Origin: Levilactobacillus brevis
GTDB taxonomy: Bacteria; Bacillota; Bacilli; Lactobacillales; Lactobacillaceae
Length of the DNA stretch: 38,618 nucleotides
Assembly: GCA_021383565.1 (NCBI GenBank)
Contig: CP079701.1
Location: 1 to 38,618, forward strand
Reading direction: 5' to 3'
Below are positions 25,198 through 32,515 of the stretch, in pieces (within the stretch, counting starts at the first letter, position 1; each line of letters starts with the position of its first letter). Both the position numbers and the translations under genes were made by a program. The notes below the pieces were generated by a model. The model worked only from the letters and a program-made list of their open reading frames with translations. It was not told the DNA's origin and searched no databases.

Positions 25198-25395
25198 CTA
25201 CATGAATACCATCGACAGCTCATGGATAACCTGGTTGCGTTCCTTTGCTGACAACTTATTAATCGCGTTGCGCTGGCTGTTGCTCAGCTTGGTAAAGTGA
25301 TTGCCACACCACACTAACGCCTGTGCCACATCGCCGCCATAGCTTGCCATGCCTTGCAGCACGTAATTTCGATACTCAATCTGTTCGTGTGTCAT
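25198..25395 (-). CDS. Small early protein, unknown (paralogue of its neighbour)
   Basis: This 65-aa helical protein (LQGMASYGGDVAQALVWCGN) ends in the LSxxExNxVxHEL motif shared with the neighbouring 71-aa protein. ATG 25395 lies inside the 3' end of the DUF1642 gene, in a repeated stop/start linker. No function is recognised. Confidence 0.65.
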   Translation of the reverse strand: MTHEQIEYRNYVLQGMASYGGDVAQALVWCGNHFTKLSNSQRNAINKLSAKERNQVIHELSMVFM

Positions 25396-25876
25396 GCTGT
25401 GCCTCCACTTGATACCCGTCTAGCCACGCGCGTACAAATGCGTCTTGTATGCTAATCCATTGGCTACGAGTGCTATAATTACAGAAATAATACCTAGTCT
25501 TGGAAGACATTAATGTTTCGTCAAATGCAGACGCGATCGCCTGATCGTTACGCTTACATTCCTCGATCCAATCAGCGACACATTTAGGAATAACTGGCAA
25601 CTCAGCATAAGTTTTTTTGAACATATCATCAGGAATCGCATGAATATCTTCTCCATATTTGATAATCCAATCGCCAATTTCAAATACAACTTCATTGGGG
25701 TCTTCTTTTGGATCATCTGAATCATCTTCATTAATTAGGATCGAATAGTAGACTGGATCATGTGTTAACGCATCAACCAAACTATTATCTGAAATTACCT
25801 TTTGTCCAAAAATATACTTTTGGCTCCCATCAAACTGTTCAGCTTCAACTGGTTGTTTCTGATATATCTTAATCAT
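25376..25876 (-). CDS. DUF1642-type phage protein fused to an N-terminal PGDYG-like domain
   Basis: This is a 166-aa protein. Residues 1-90 (MIKIYQKQPVEAEQFDG, VFEIGDWIIKYGEDIHAI, DMFKKTYAEL) resemble small phage proteins that begin with KKPVVVEA-like strands and a GDWI motif. Residues 93-160 (VIPKCVADWIEECKR, WISIQDAFVRAWLDGYQVE) match DUF1642. Both are common in the early right-end genes of lactic acid bacterial phages, with no known function. The start has GGAGG upstream in the shared linker. Confidence 0.7.
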   Translation of the reverse strand: MIKIYQKQPVEAEQFDGSQKYIFGQKVISDNSLVDALTHDPVYYSILINEDDSDDPKEDPNEVVFEIGDWIIKYGEDIHAIPDDMFKKTYAELPVIPKCVADWIEECKRNDQAIASAFDETLMSSKTRYYFCNYSTRSQWISIQDAFVRAWLDGYQVEAQHDTRTD

Positions 25877-26006
25877 GCTGTGCCTCCAATAGCCGTTTAA
25901 CTCGTCGCCAACGTGGCTTGCTTTGATTGATTGGCTTGCAAAATAATGTGTTGATATGCTGTGCGCCGTTCAGTGCCAGCCAAAGTTGAAAATTCCATTT
26001 AATCAT
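25869..26006 (-). CDS. Small 45-aa protein, unknown
   Basis: ATG 26006 (MIKWNFQLWLALNGAQHINT) has GGAGG 6 nt upstream and overlaps the YopX gene stop by 8 bp. It ends RRVKRLLEAQHD, the same last six residues as the YopX protein, because both ends lie in copies of one linker sequence. No function is recognised. Confidence 0.5.
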   Translation of the reverse strand: MIKWNFQLWLALNGAQHINTLFCKPINQSKPRWRRVKRLLEAQHD

Positions 26007-26022
26007 GCTGCGCCTCCAATAG
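25869..26022. repeat. Repeated stop/ribosome-binding-site/start linkers
   Basis: On the plus strand AATCATGCTGTGCCTCCAATAG (one base different between copies, shown here as the 25872-25893 copy) recurs at 26001-26022. A shorter copy, CATGCTGTGCCTCCA, starts at 25394. Each holds the end of one gene (coding EAQHD), a GGAGG site and the ATG of the next gene. Confidence 0.6.
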
Positions 26023-26412
26023 TTCTGGGTTCGTATGCACGTTCCCAATGACTTCAATCTCATTAATATGGTCACTAACTAGCATCTCATTCCCAGTAGC
26101 CAAGTCTTCTCCAAGGATATAGCTATTGCCATCCTCCATAATAACTTGTGAAATTTTAGGTTGAGCATACTTATAGCTAGACTTAACAATATCCCCAACA
26201 TATATTTCCTTGCCATTGGCATCTTTCAGGCCGGTAAACTGCTCCAATTTAAGCTGGCTATTGTCTCCAACAGGGCCATCATTTCCACCTTGCACATTAC
26301 CATCAGCAGCACTAGCTTCAACCCAGTACGCGTTGCCATCTATAAAGTCTATACAGTCGACTTGTAGCATTTTATGCTGCGTTTCGTCCCACACTCTAAA
26401 TGTTGGTGTCAT
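25999..26412 (-). CDS. YopX family protein
   Basis: This is 137 aa from ATG 26412, with GGAGG 7 nt upstream. It has the YopX pattern: TPTFRVWDETQHKMLQVDCI at the start, LEQFTGLKDANGKEIYVGDI in the middle, and EVIGNVHTNPELL at the end. YopX proteins are common in phages of Firmicutes, and their function is unknown. Confidence 0.82.
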   Translation of the reverse strand: MTPTFRVWDETQHKMLQVDCIDFIDGNAYWVEASAADGNVQGGNDGPVGDNSQLKLEQFTGLKDANGKEIYVGDIVKSSYKYAQPKISQVIMEDGNSYILGEDLATGNEMLVSDHINEIEVIGNVHTNPELLEAQHD

Positions 26413-26584
26413 CATTCGTCCTCCCAATCTCAACATCACTCGGTGCCACCTCAATATGCCTGTGGCTGCATTTAACTTTAATCATCGCCGATCGGCTATC
26501 GCCACGAACAATCCAGCATAGCCATGTAGCCGGTTGCTTAACGTGATGGCGTCGATGGTAATACACCTTATCGCCGTGCTTCAT
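26396..26584 (-). CDS. Small basic early protein, unknown
   Basis: This is 62 aa from ATG 26584 (MKHGDKVYYHRRHHVKQPAT), with GGGAGG upstream. The GDKVYY opening and later SAMIKVKCSHRHIEVAPSDV suggest a small SH3-like beta barrel. It overlaps both neighbours. No family is recognised. Confidence 0.55.
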   Translation of the reverse strand: MKHGDKVYYHRRHHVKQPATWLCWIVRGDSRSAMIKVKCSHRHIEVAPSDVEIGRTNDDTNI

Positions 26585-27014
26585 TGTCTGCCTCCCGCAG
26601 CTTTTCTCGTATGCAGCGCACCCAATCTTTGTCGCGGCCCATAGCACTAGCGATTCCTTTATTGCTAGGCTTGTTCATGTGATCGAGGTTGTATTTCAAC
26701 TGTGTTAATTCATCTGGTGTGGCTTGGTAATCCAATTCGTCACGGTTTTCCATTCTGAGACGTAATTGCTTTAGATAATGCTGTGACTTTGACCGTTCTT
26801 GTGCAATATATTCGCTAGTGTATCCGTGTAAAATCATGTGGCGTAAGATATTACTTTCCGCTGTGTGTTCTTCCTCAAATTCACCGTGGATATTCTTTTT
26901 AACATCTTCCGGCCAATTATCTGGATCGTCGCCATAATTGGCGTAAGCAGCTCTAATTTCAGCCGCCATTTTCTTGTTTGGTGACATAACTTTTACTCCT
27001 TCCTCAATAGTCAT
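26568..27014 (-). CDS. Early protein, unknown
   Basis: This 148-aa charged, helical protein has a HTH-like C-terminal part (NKGIASAMGRDKDWVRCIRE). ATG 27014 overlaps the upstream stop in an ATGA. A second ATG at 26987 (MSPNKKMAAEIRAAY) has a better AAGGAG site, and either could be used. No family is recognised. The C-terminal part could bind DNA. Confidence 0.6.
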   Translation of the reverse strand: MTIEEGVKVMSPNKKMAAEIRAAYANYGDDPDNWPEDVKKNIHGEFEEEHTAESNILRHMILHGYTSEYIAQERSKSQHYLKQLRLRMENRDELDYQATPDELTQLKYNLDHMNKPSNKGIASAMGRDKDWVRCIREKLREADNEARR

Positions 27015-27160
27015 TTTGCTTCGTTCCTTAGCTCTTCAAATTCATGTTTACGACGTTCTTTCAAAACTTCATTGCAATTGGGACATGGACTAGCTGTGAC
27101 AGTGCTTGCTGTGCAGTGGTGAAAAACGCCAGTGCCATGACACAATGGGCATTCGCTCAT
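27011..27160 (-). CDS. Small zinc-ribbon protein
   Basis: This is a 49-aa protein with two Cys pairs: CPLC near the N-terminus and CPNC at residues 26-29, then a charged helix (EVLKERRKHEFEELRNEA). It has ATGA overlaps at both ends, with the loader gene and the next gene. An AAAGGAG site precedes the start. Small CxxC...CxxC proteins are frequent beside phage replication genes, and the function here is unknown. Confidence 0.65.
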   Translation of the reverse strand: MSECPLCHGTGVFHHCTASTVTASPCPNCNEVLKERRKHEFEELRNEAK

Positions 27161-27927
27161 ACATTACGCACTCCTTTCATGCCATCAAAAATCAGTTGTT
27201 GTTCCGGGTTATCTGGATATACACGATCAATGAACTTGCCTTCATACATCTGTTTTAGCTGTCCCTTGGTATTATTGGTCGTAATGATGGTGATACCCTT
27301 AGCGGTGTTGTGATTAAAATCAACTCTAGCATTAGATACCCGATACATGATGTCTTGAAGATCCTTATGAACTGGTTTAATGTTGCCGGTCATACCGCCT
27401 TCCGTGCCAAAATCATCTAGTACCAGTACATCAACCTCAATCATCGAACGTGTTATGTTGATCAGTTTGGAACGAATTGAAGTGTCCTCATATTTGTCAT
27501 TGACCATTCTTAGCAGCTCGGCAGTTGATACAAACATGCCACTATGGCCATGGCTCATCAGGTGGTCCAACATAGCTAGTGCTAAAGATGTTTTACCAAC
27601 GCCACGATCACCCATCATAACCACATTGAAGTTTTTGTTTTCTAATTGCTTAGCCAACACGAATGCCTTCTTGCCTAATGACTTAGCTAAGTGTGGATTG
27701 TCCTGCTTAGCAATATCCCAGTTGCCAAACGAGAATTTGAGCGGTATGTTTCCTGACCAAACCGAGTAGCTATAGTACCGGGCCATTTTGTCCCGTTTCA
27801 ATTGTTGAGTTGCTTGTTCGGCCGTCTTACGATCTAATTCTTCTTTAGTCGGCAAGTGGTTCAGGTCAACATGGTGGGCATTGGCTAGCCGCTGAATATA
27901 TCTCTTGTCAAAAGTAACGTGCTCCAT
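27157..27927 (-). CDS. DnaC/IstB-like helicase loader ATPase
   Basis: This is 256 aa from ATG 27927 (MEHVTFDKRYIQRLAN), with GGGAGG 6 nt upstream. The AAA+ core is clear: Walker A GDRGVGKT (106-113), Walker B LVLDDFG (168-174), and TIITTNN as sensor 1. It likely delivers the host DnaB helicase to the phage origin marked by the neighbouring initiator protein. Confidence 0.9.
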   Translation of the reverse strand: MEHVTFDKRYIQRLANAHHVDLNHLPTKEELDRKTAEQATQQLKRDKMARYYSYSVWSGNIPLKFSFGNWDIAKQDNPHLAKSLGKKAFVLAKQLENKNFNVVMMGDRGVGKTSLALAMLDHLMSHGHSGMFVSTAELLRMVNDKYEDTSIRSKLINITRSMIEVDVLVLDDFGTEGGMTGNIKPVHKDLQDIMYRVSNARVDFNHNTAKGITIITTNNTKGQLKQMYEGKFIDRVYPDNPEQQLIFDGMKGVRNV

Positions 27928-27928
27928 A

Positions 27929-28648
27929 TTAACCTCCCGTCCAATACTCGCGGCCCTCATGTTTTGGTTCATCAGGTACTGCATTCAAATATCCTTCAAA
28001 TTTACTAGCTCTAAATAAAGTAGATGGCCTTAAATACTGAGCCATATCTTTATTGTTGAGCCACAGTTTGCATTGATGGTCTATTACTTTTTGCATATCT
28101 TCGGCGCTAAATCCATCATGCTGTCGTGCCATAACTAATCCCTTGTTAGTGTTAGTGTGTTTGAAATGCTTGCCAGTCTTTTCGTTGAGATAGTCAATTA
28201 CAGATTGCCAAGAAAACTCAGGTGCTGCGTTAGCTGCACAATGGTTTTTACTTGTATTTAGTATTTCTTGTTTTTGGTAATTCTTATTATTGGTAGTTCT
28301 TAGTGACGGGTTTTCCCTTGGACGGCTTTCCCGTCCGACGGGTTTCCCGTTCGACGGATAATCGGATAAAAACCATTCCATTCCTTTTATTTGCTTAGCT
28401 TCATCAAATTTTACAGATCTGATTAAATATCCGGCATTTTCCAGCTCCTTCAACCCATTTTGTAAGGATTCTCGTCCATCAACAACTGAATGCTTCTCAA
28501 TTTCACTTACGTAGAATTTCCAGTTGTCCGCCTGGCTCCAAAGATAAAGGAATATTCCTCTTGCTTTCCAGCTAAGGTTAGAATCTCTGACAACTTTATT
28601 GCTTACGTTCGTGTAAGTATTATTAGTGCTCTTTATGAGTCTCGCCAT
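27929..28648 (-). CDS. Replication initiator / replisome organiser with conserved phage C-terminal domain
   Basis: This is 239 aa from ATG 28648, with AGAGGAG upstream. The N-terminal 90 residues (KVVRDSNLSWKARGIFLYLW, EIEKHSVVDGRESLQNGLKE) are a winged-helix DNA-binding domain of the replisome-organiser type. The C-terminal 75 residues (VIDYLNEKTGKHFKHTNTN to STLFRASKFEGYL) match the Phg_2220_C domain. The linker between them (SNGKPVGRESRPRENPSLR) is encoded by 16-bp tandem repeats that look like iterons, so the gene probably contains the origin its product binds. No separate plasmid Rep gene is seen. Confidence 0.88.
   Translation of the reverse strand: MARLIKSTNNTYTNVSNKVVRDSNLSWKARGIFLYLWSQADNWKFYVSEIEKHSVVDGRESLQNGLKELENAGYLIRSVKFDEAKQIKGMEWFLSDYPSNGKPVGRESRPRENPSLRTTNNKNYQKQEILNTSKNHCAANAAPEFSWQSVIDYLNEKTGKHFKHTNTNKGLVMARQHDGFSAEDMQKVIDHQCKLWLNNKDMAQYLRPSTLFRASKFEGYLNAVPDEPKHEGREYWTGG
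28305..28357. repeat. Iterons: candidate replication origin
   Basis: Three 16-bp tandem units, GACGGGTTTTCCCTTG, GACGGCTTTCCCGTCC and GACGGGTTTCCCGTTC, run from 28305 to 28352, and GACGG starts a fourth. Units 2 and 3 carry the dyad ACGGG-TTT-CCCGT or a near match. They lie inside the initiator gene, with AT-rich DNA on both sides. Confidence 0.65.
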
Positions 28649-29330
28649 AATCTCCTCTAACTCCAATCTTTTCCAACGTTTCTTCGTCCAGCTTGATCCC
28701 AGTAACCGGAATGTGATGCTTCTCGCCAAACGCTGTCGGCCCGATTTTGTGCCATTCTGTATGGTGCTCACGACACAAACAGTTAACTCGTAGTTGCGTA
28801 TGGTCAAGATGATTCCGATCACGGCCAGACCCAACCGTATCAACATGGTTAATATCCGCATGTTCACGGCCACACACCATGCACCGACGATGCCGGCAAC
28901 ACTGATATTGGTAATACTCTTGCTCTCTCGGTAGCAATTCATAGCCTTGTTTGAACGGTACACGCCACGTAAACATGAAGTCGATAACTAAGTCGAGTAG
29001 CACGTTAGCGTCGCTTACGGACGATTCTGTCGTGTCTGACAGGCTAATCTCATTACCGTTGGTATACTCACGATATTGGCCATAAAACATTGCTTTCAGG
29101 AAGTCTTGTGGCACCACGAAATAATCAGCAATATCATTTAGCAGGGCAAAGAATAGACGACGTTGCTGCGGTCTAGCTTTGCGTGTGTCGGCTAGTTCCC
29201 AATCCAAGTAAAGTTGGTCACGCGAACCACTAACGGTCTCGATATGGTCTAAATTTGGCTGGTGGTCAAGCTCGACTAGCAAGTATGACTTGCCATTACG
29301 TTCAAAGTATTTTGATCGTGACCGCTGCAT
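28623..29330 (-). CDS. Putative HNHc nuclease of the recombination module
   Basis: This 235-aa protein resembles the putative HNHc nuclease family found with SSB and annealing proteins in phages of lactic acid bacteria. The N-terminal half (WELADTRKARPQQRRLFFAL) is followed by the nuclease part: CCRHRRCMVCGREHADINHV, then LRVNCLCREHHTEWHKIG. The start has GAGGTG upstream. The 3' end overlaps the initiator start by 26 bp. Confidence 0.82.
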   Translation of the reverse strand: MQRSRSKYFERNGKSYLLVELDHQPNLDHIETVSGSRDQLYLDWELADTRKARPQQRRLFFALLNDIADYFVVPQDFLKAMFYGQYREYTNGNEISLSDTTESSVSDANVLLDLVIDFMFTWRVPFKQGYELLPREQEYYQYQCCRHRRCMVCGREHADINHVDTVGSGRDRNHLDHTQLRVNCLCREHHTEWHKIGPTAFGEKHHIPVTGIKLDEETLEKIGVRGDYGETHKEH

Positions 29331-29339
29331 TTAATCACC

Positions 29340-29897
29340 TCAATCCTTTATAAGGATTTTGTATTCACCAAAATTCATGATTCCTCGACTGACAAGTCCT
29401 GAAACAAAACCGTGACTCATTTTTAAAAACTTGCTGGCTTCAGCCATGCTATAAAATGTATGATGCTTATGATCATACGTGCTTATTAACTCTACACGTT
29501 TACAATGCTTGTTAAGACCGGTTCTGAATGCGTGTATTTGATTTTCCTTATAGGTACACCATTCTAAATTTTCTGGACGGTTGTTTTCAGAATTTCCGTC
29601 AATATGATTAATGCAGGGCTTATTTTGTGGGTTCGGTATAAATGACATAGCAATTAAGCGATGAACCAGTTTTGTTTGGTGTGAGCCATTTTTCCATAGT
29701 TCGACACGTAAATCATAATGTGTGCTGCTTTGCCTTTTCTCACGTTTAGGTATAATTTGACGCCTTTTCCAAACTCGCTTTTGCCGTTTTCCGTGTATAT
29801 TCCTAAATGTCGTTTTACCTTCACATGTCCAAATCGTGCCATTACTACTTGCTTCATAAAGATTTTCATACCCCGGAATTTGTCTATATTCACTCAT
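29340..29897 (-). CDS. Free-standing homing endonuclease, NUMOD4-HNH
   Basis: This 185-aa protein has NUMOD4 at the N-terminus (YRQIPGYENLYEASSNGTIW), then the HNH core (HRLIAMSFIPNPQNKPCINH, IDGNSENNRPENLEWCTYKE). A C-terminal NUMOD1-like HTH follows (TFYSMAEASKFLKMSHGFVS). It sits between ssb and the HNHc gene with its own TAGGAG site, as mobile homing genes do. Its DNA is more AT-rich than its neighbours, which fits recent arrival. Confidence 0.88.
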   Translation of the reverse strand: MSEYRQIPGYENLYEASSNGTIWTCEGKTTFRNIHGKRQKRVWKRRQIIPKREKRQSSTHYDLRVELWKNGSHQTKLVHRLIAMSFIPNPQNKPCINHIDGNSENNRPENLEWCTYKENQIHAFRTGLNKHCKRVELISTYDHKHHTFYSMAEASKFLKMSHGFVSGLVSRGIMNFGEYKILIKD

Positions 29898-29907
29898 TTA
29901 AATTCTC

Positions 29908-30339
29908 CTAAAACGGTAACGAACTATCTTGAATATCAATGGACTCACCGTTGTTAGCAAACGGATCACTCGTATTATTTTTCGGCCTGTTGTTTTGATA
30001 ACTGCCGTTGCCAGTAGAGTTCTTTGGTTCCAAGAACGAGAAGTTCTCAACAATAACTTCTGTGACGTACACGCGTTGGCCTTGTTTGTTTTCATAGTTG
30101 CGTGTTTGAATACGTCCTTCAATGCCGACAAGAGAACCCTTGTGGAAAAAGTTGGCAAAGTTTTCTGCCGACTTACGCCAGATAACGCAACTAACAAAAT
30201 CAGCTTCTCGCTCACCTTGTTGGTTGGTAAACCGCCGATCAACGGCCAGATTGAAAGTAGCTACAGCAGCACCGCCTTGCGTATACCGTAAATCCACATC
30301 GCGGGTTAGTCGTCCGGTCAAAACTACTCGATTAATCAT
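29908..30339 (-). CDS. ssb: Single-stranded DNA-binding protein
   Basis: This is 143 aa from ATG 30339 ([20 protein letters not shown]), with AAGGGG 7 nt upstream. It has an OB fold of normal length, a Gly/Asn-rich linker, and an acidic tip ending DIQDSSLPF. The tip is close to but not identical with the DDLPF or DDIPF tip that contacts partner proteins. It protects single strands in replication and works with the ERF annealing protein encoded just upstream. Confidence 0.95.
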   Translation of the reverse strand: MINRVVLTGRLTRDVDLRYTQGGAAVATFNLAVDRRFTNQQGEREADFVSCVIWRKSAENFANFFHKGSLVGIEGRIQTRNYENKQGQRVYVTEVIVENFSFLEPKNSTGNGSYQNNRPKNNTSDPFANNGESIDIQDSSLPF

Positions 30340-31015
30340 TAGAATTCCCCTTCTCATTTTGTTTTCTCAATTGAGCAATCACTAGGCTGATCAATTGGTT
30401 AGCACCATCATGCGTCAAATCTTTGACCTGGCTAACGTTTAATTTTTCCAGATAACCGTTTCTAACAGCTTCAATTGGGGCGCTTGCTGCCTTACTCATT
30501 GCCTCAAACAATCCATTAAGTGTTGTGGCCTGCTGTTTAGTTACAGGCAGTAGTTGACGATTACTTTGTTGTGTCCCGTTATTCCTATGAGCTGGTTGTT
30601 GTGCCGTACGGTTGTTAGGAGCCGCTTTAGTTGCTTGTTGTCCATCGTCATCTTTAGAAGCGGATACACCGAATGCCGCTGATAAACTATATCGTCGTGC
30701 ATAAGTTTCAGCAGATCCGAATGCCTGTGCATCTTTACGCTGCACTGGCATGCTAAGTGGATTGTAAATAATGTACTCGCCACTAGCATCAAACACCATA
30801 GTCGTAATAGAGACACCATTGGGATCGCTGGTCGCTTCCTGCGTATAGCCTAACGAATCTGGCAGCGCCCTATCTACTGCAGCGGTTAGGTCTTCCAAAG
30901 TTACATAGTTCCCATAATGACTTTTTCCATCTTTACTTGGTTGTGCTTTGAGTAAATTCTTACGGAACTGAGCCATGCTAGTAGCCAAATTCTTAATTGA
31001 TTCACTTTTTTCCAT
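30332..31015 (-). CDS. ERF family single-strand annealing protein
   Basis: This 227-aa recombinase anneals complementary single strands. The ERF core spans residues about 5-125: [36 protein letters not shown], and the signature [19 protein letters not shown], followed by DDDGQQA. The C-terminal part is a Gln/Asn-rich linker and a helical end. It could also help circularise the genome. The start has AGGAGG upstream, and the stop overlaps ssb. Confidence 0.92.
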   Translation of the reverse strand: MEKSESIKNLATSMAQFRKNLLKAQPSKDGKSHYGNYVTLEDLTAAVDRALPDSLGYTQEATSDPNGVSITTMVFDASGEYIIYNPLSMPVQRKDAQAFGSAETYARRYSLSAAFGVSASKDDDGQQATKAAPNNRTAQQPAHRNNGTQQSNRQLLPVTKQQATTLNGLFEAMSKAASAPIEAVRNGYLEKLNVSQVKDLTHDGANQLISLVIAQLRKQNEKGNSND

Positions 31016-31024
31016 AACTTCCTC

Positions 31025-31510
31025 CTACTTAATTCGAATTGACCGTGTCTGTACCAGCTTGGCACCAGGAACCTCTTCACCATCATTGAGCGCCTGTTTA
31101 ATGGCCGTTTTATTCAGTTTCTTTTCTACCTCAGTAAATTCACCAGGAATAAGTTTATCGTCCGTCACAGCAACACTAACGGGGTTATTTTGAATCCAAA
31201 TAGACAGGTCAATATCTTTAATTTTGTCCTTGCCTGCTGATTCCATTCCGTGCTGTAATGCTAATTTCAGTCGACTAATATTGTTGGACAACGCACGATT
31301 TCGGTCTTGATCGTGTTTAATTTTATCTGTCAGTTGCTTTTTGTCAGCTACCAGCTGCTTAATAACTTTTCCGTAGCCGATTGCTTTGTCAGCGATGCTG
31401 TCTTGCAAGCTCTCGATTGTGTCAGCGAACAGTTGCTGATCTTCTGGCTTGGCACTATTGGCTAATTCAACGACATGCCATAAGTTGCCCTCAAGTTCGT
31501 ATAGATTCAT
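31025..31510 (-). CDS. Siphovirus Gp157-like protein
   Basis: This 161-aa protein matches the Gp157 family: NLYELEGNLWHVVELANS, the coiled-coil middle KQLVADKKQLTDKIKHDQDR, and SIWIQNNPVSVAVTDDKLIP near the C-terminus. Gp157 of Streptococcus thermophilus phage Sfi has been tied to phage resistance, but the biochemical role is unknown. It is regularly beside annealing protein genes, as here. Confidence 0.88.
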   Translation of the reverse strand: MNLYELEGNLWHVVELANSAKPEDQQLFADTIESLQDSIADKAIGYGKVIKQLVADKKQLTDKIKHDQDRNRALSNNISRLKLALQHGMESAGKDKIKDIDLSIWIQNNPVSVAVTDDKLIPGEFTEVEKKLNKTAIKQALNDGEEVPGAKLVQTRSIRIK

Positions 31511-31512
31511 GA

Positions 31513-31725
31513 TTATTCCTCCTCCAAATTGGGTGACCAGGCAACAAGCTCGTCACTGATATTGTATAGACGATCAATCTCATCATTGCTAAGCCGATCA
31601 TTCTCGGCCAACAATTGAACTTCCTTGAACAGATCAGATTTAATGTCATCTAGTTCAGCTAAATTAGTAGCAACCACTGCCTTAGGCTGGAAACGGCTGC
31701 TTGTGTGTACCTTGACTACGTCCAT
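31513..31725 (-). CDS. Small early protein, unknown
   Basis: This 70-aa acidic helical protein (LAELDDIKSDLFKEVQLLAE) starts at ATG 31725 with GGAGGTG upstream. No family is recognised. It lies between two operon partners with a 2-bp gap and a short overlap. Confidence 0.6.
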   Translation of the reverse strand: MDVVKVHTSSRFQPKAVVATNLAELDDIKSDLFKEVQLLAENDRLSNDEIDRLYNISDELVAWSPNLEEE

Positions 31726-32009
31726 GAGATCACCTCCGCATCCTTATAATTTTCAAAAATGGCTGCCAAGTTGTCGTAATCCCAGTCGATTGGAGTGCCG
31801 TAGTCCTCGGCCTGATTGTCCAGGTAGCGGTGCATCGAATCTGGATTGGCTGGAACGTACTGCCCTTCGGCCTCCCAGTAGAGCTCGCCGAGGGTCATCG
31901 GCATACCATCGGTGTCACGGACAGTCTCGTCGCTGCGGGTGTCCGCCTGTTCGACCCGTTCGAGGTACCGGACAAAATCAAACGTTGCTGCGTCTGGTGC
32001 TAAAGCCAT
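31716..32009 (-). CDS. Small acidic early protein, unknown
   Basis: This is 97 aa from ATG 32009 (MALAPDAATFDFVRYLERVE), with GGGGG about 8 nt upstream. The in-frame TTG at 32015 lies between that site and the ATG and is less likely. The protein is strongly acidic and rich in Asp, Glu and Tyr. The DNA is more GC-rich than the genes around it, which hints at a separate origin. No family is recognised. Confidence 0.6.
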   Translation of the reverse strand: MALAPDAATFDFVRYLERVEQADTRSDETVRDTDGMPMTLGELYWEAEGQYVPANPDSMHRYLDNQAEDYGTPIDWDYDNLAAIFENYKDAEVISWT

Positions 32010-32122
32010 TGCCAATGCCCCCGTTCCAGAGTAGAATTAATACCGAAAAAGTATGATACGTGCTTTTTATCCTCGAGTTCTGGCGGCCAGGTCAGGGCTC
32101 TTTTTTTATGCCAAAGCATCAT
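32000..32122 (-). CDS. Very small 40-aa protein, unknown
   Basis: ATG 32122 (MMLWHKKRALTWPPELEDKK) has a strong AAGGAGG site 7 nt upstream and overlaps the preceding stop. The product ends at TAG 32000-32002 inside the start of the next gene. The good ribosome binding site is the main support. Confidence 0.45.
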   Translation of the reverse strand: MMLWHKKRALTWPPELEDKKHVSYFFGINSTLERGHWQWL

Positions 32123-32259
32123 TTGTGATCCTCCTTTTCGTTGTAGGTCAGTCCGAAGAAATCAATTGCCCAGGCCTTCCAGCCGCCCATCTCATGTACC
32201 GACTCAGACAGCCAGTATCCGAAGCCGATAAACGACGCCAGAATTGCGGTCCAGACCAT
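32119..32259 (-). CDS. Small 46-aa membrane protein
   Basis: ATG 32259 opens a frame beginning MVWTAILASFIGFGYWL, a hydrophobic segment, followed by an amphipathic rest ending YNEKEDHK. It has no ribosome binding site of its own. A 9-codon leader with a strong AAGGAGG site ends 4 bp before it, so it may be translated by re-initiation. Confidence 0.5.
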   Translation of the reverse strand: MVWTAILASFIGFGYWLSESVHEMGGWKAWAIDFFGLTYNEKEDHK

Positions 32260-32262
32260 GAA

Positions 32263-32292
32263 TTATCCGACAATGTAGTAGAGCAAATCCAT
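32263..32292 (-). CDS. Nine-codon leader peptide frame
   Basis: ATG 32292, with AAGGAGGTG 6 nt upstream, codes for MDLLYYIVG and stops just before the 46-aa membrane protein frame. It could be a translational coupler, or a short remnant. Confidence 0.35.
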   Translation of the reverse strand: MDLLYYIVG

Positions 32293-32305
32293 TCTTGTCA
32301 CCTCC

Positions 32306-32503
32306 TTATGCTGTCTGTTCATCAAGATGCAGGTACAAGTCACTCATACCCAGCAAATCGCAAGCACTGTACAAAGCTTCTCGATTTACTTCTTGCAGGT
32401 CTTCAAAAGATGGTTCATGTCCATCAGTCTTCATATTTTCACGTGGTGACTCGTTGTACGAAATCAAGAAGTCCATTGCTTCCCGAACACTATCAAATTC
32501 CAT
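32306..32503 (-). CDS. Small acidic early protein, unknown
   Basis: This 65-aa protein (MEFDSVREAMDFLISYNESP to DLYLHLDEQTA) starts at ATG 32503 with AAGGAGG upstream. It lies directly after the antirepressor gene. No family is recognised. Confidence 0.6.
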   Translation of the reverse strand: MEFDSVREAMDFLISYNESPRENMKTDGHEPSFEDLQEVNREALYSACDLLGMSDLYLHLDEQTA

Positions 32504-32515
32504 ATTGATTCCTCC

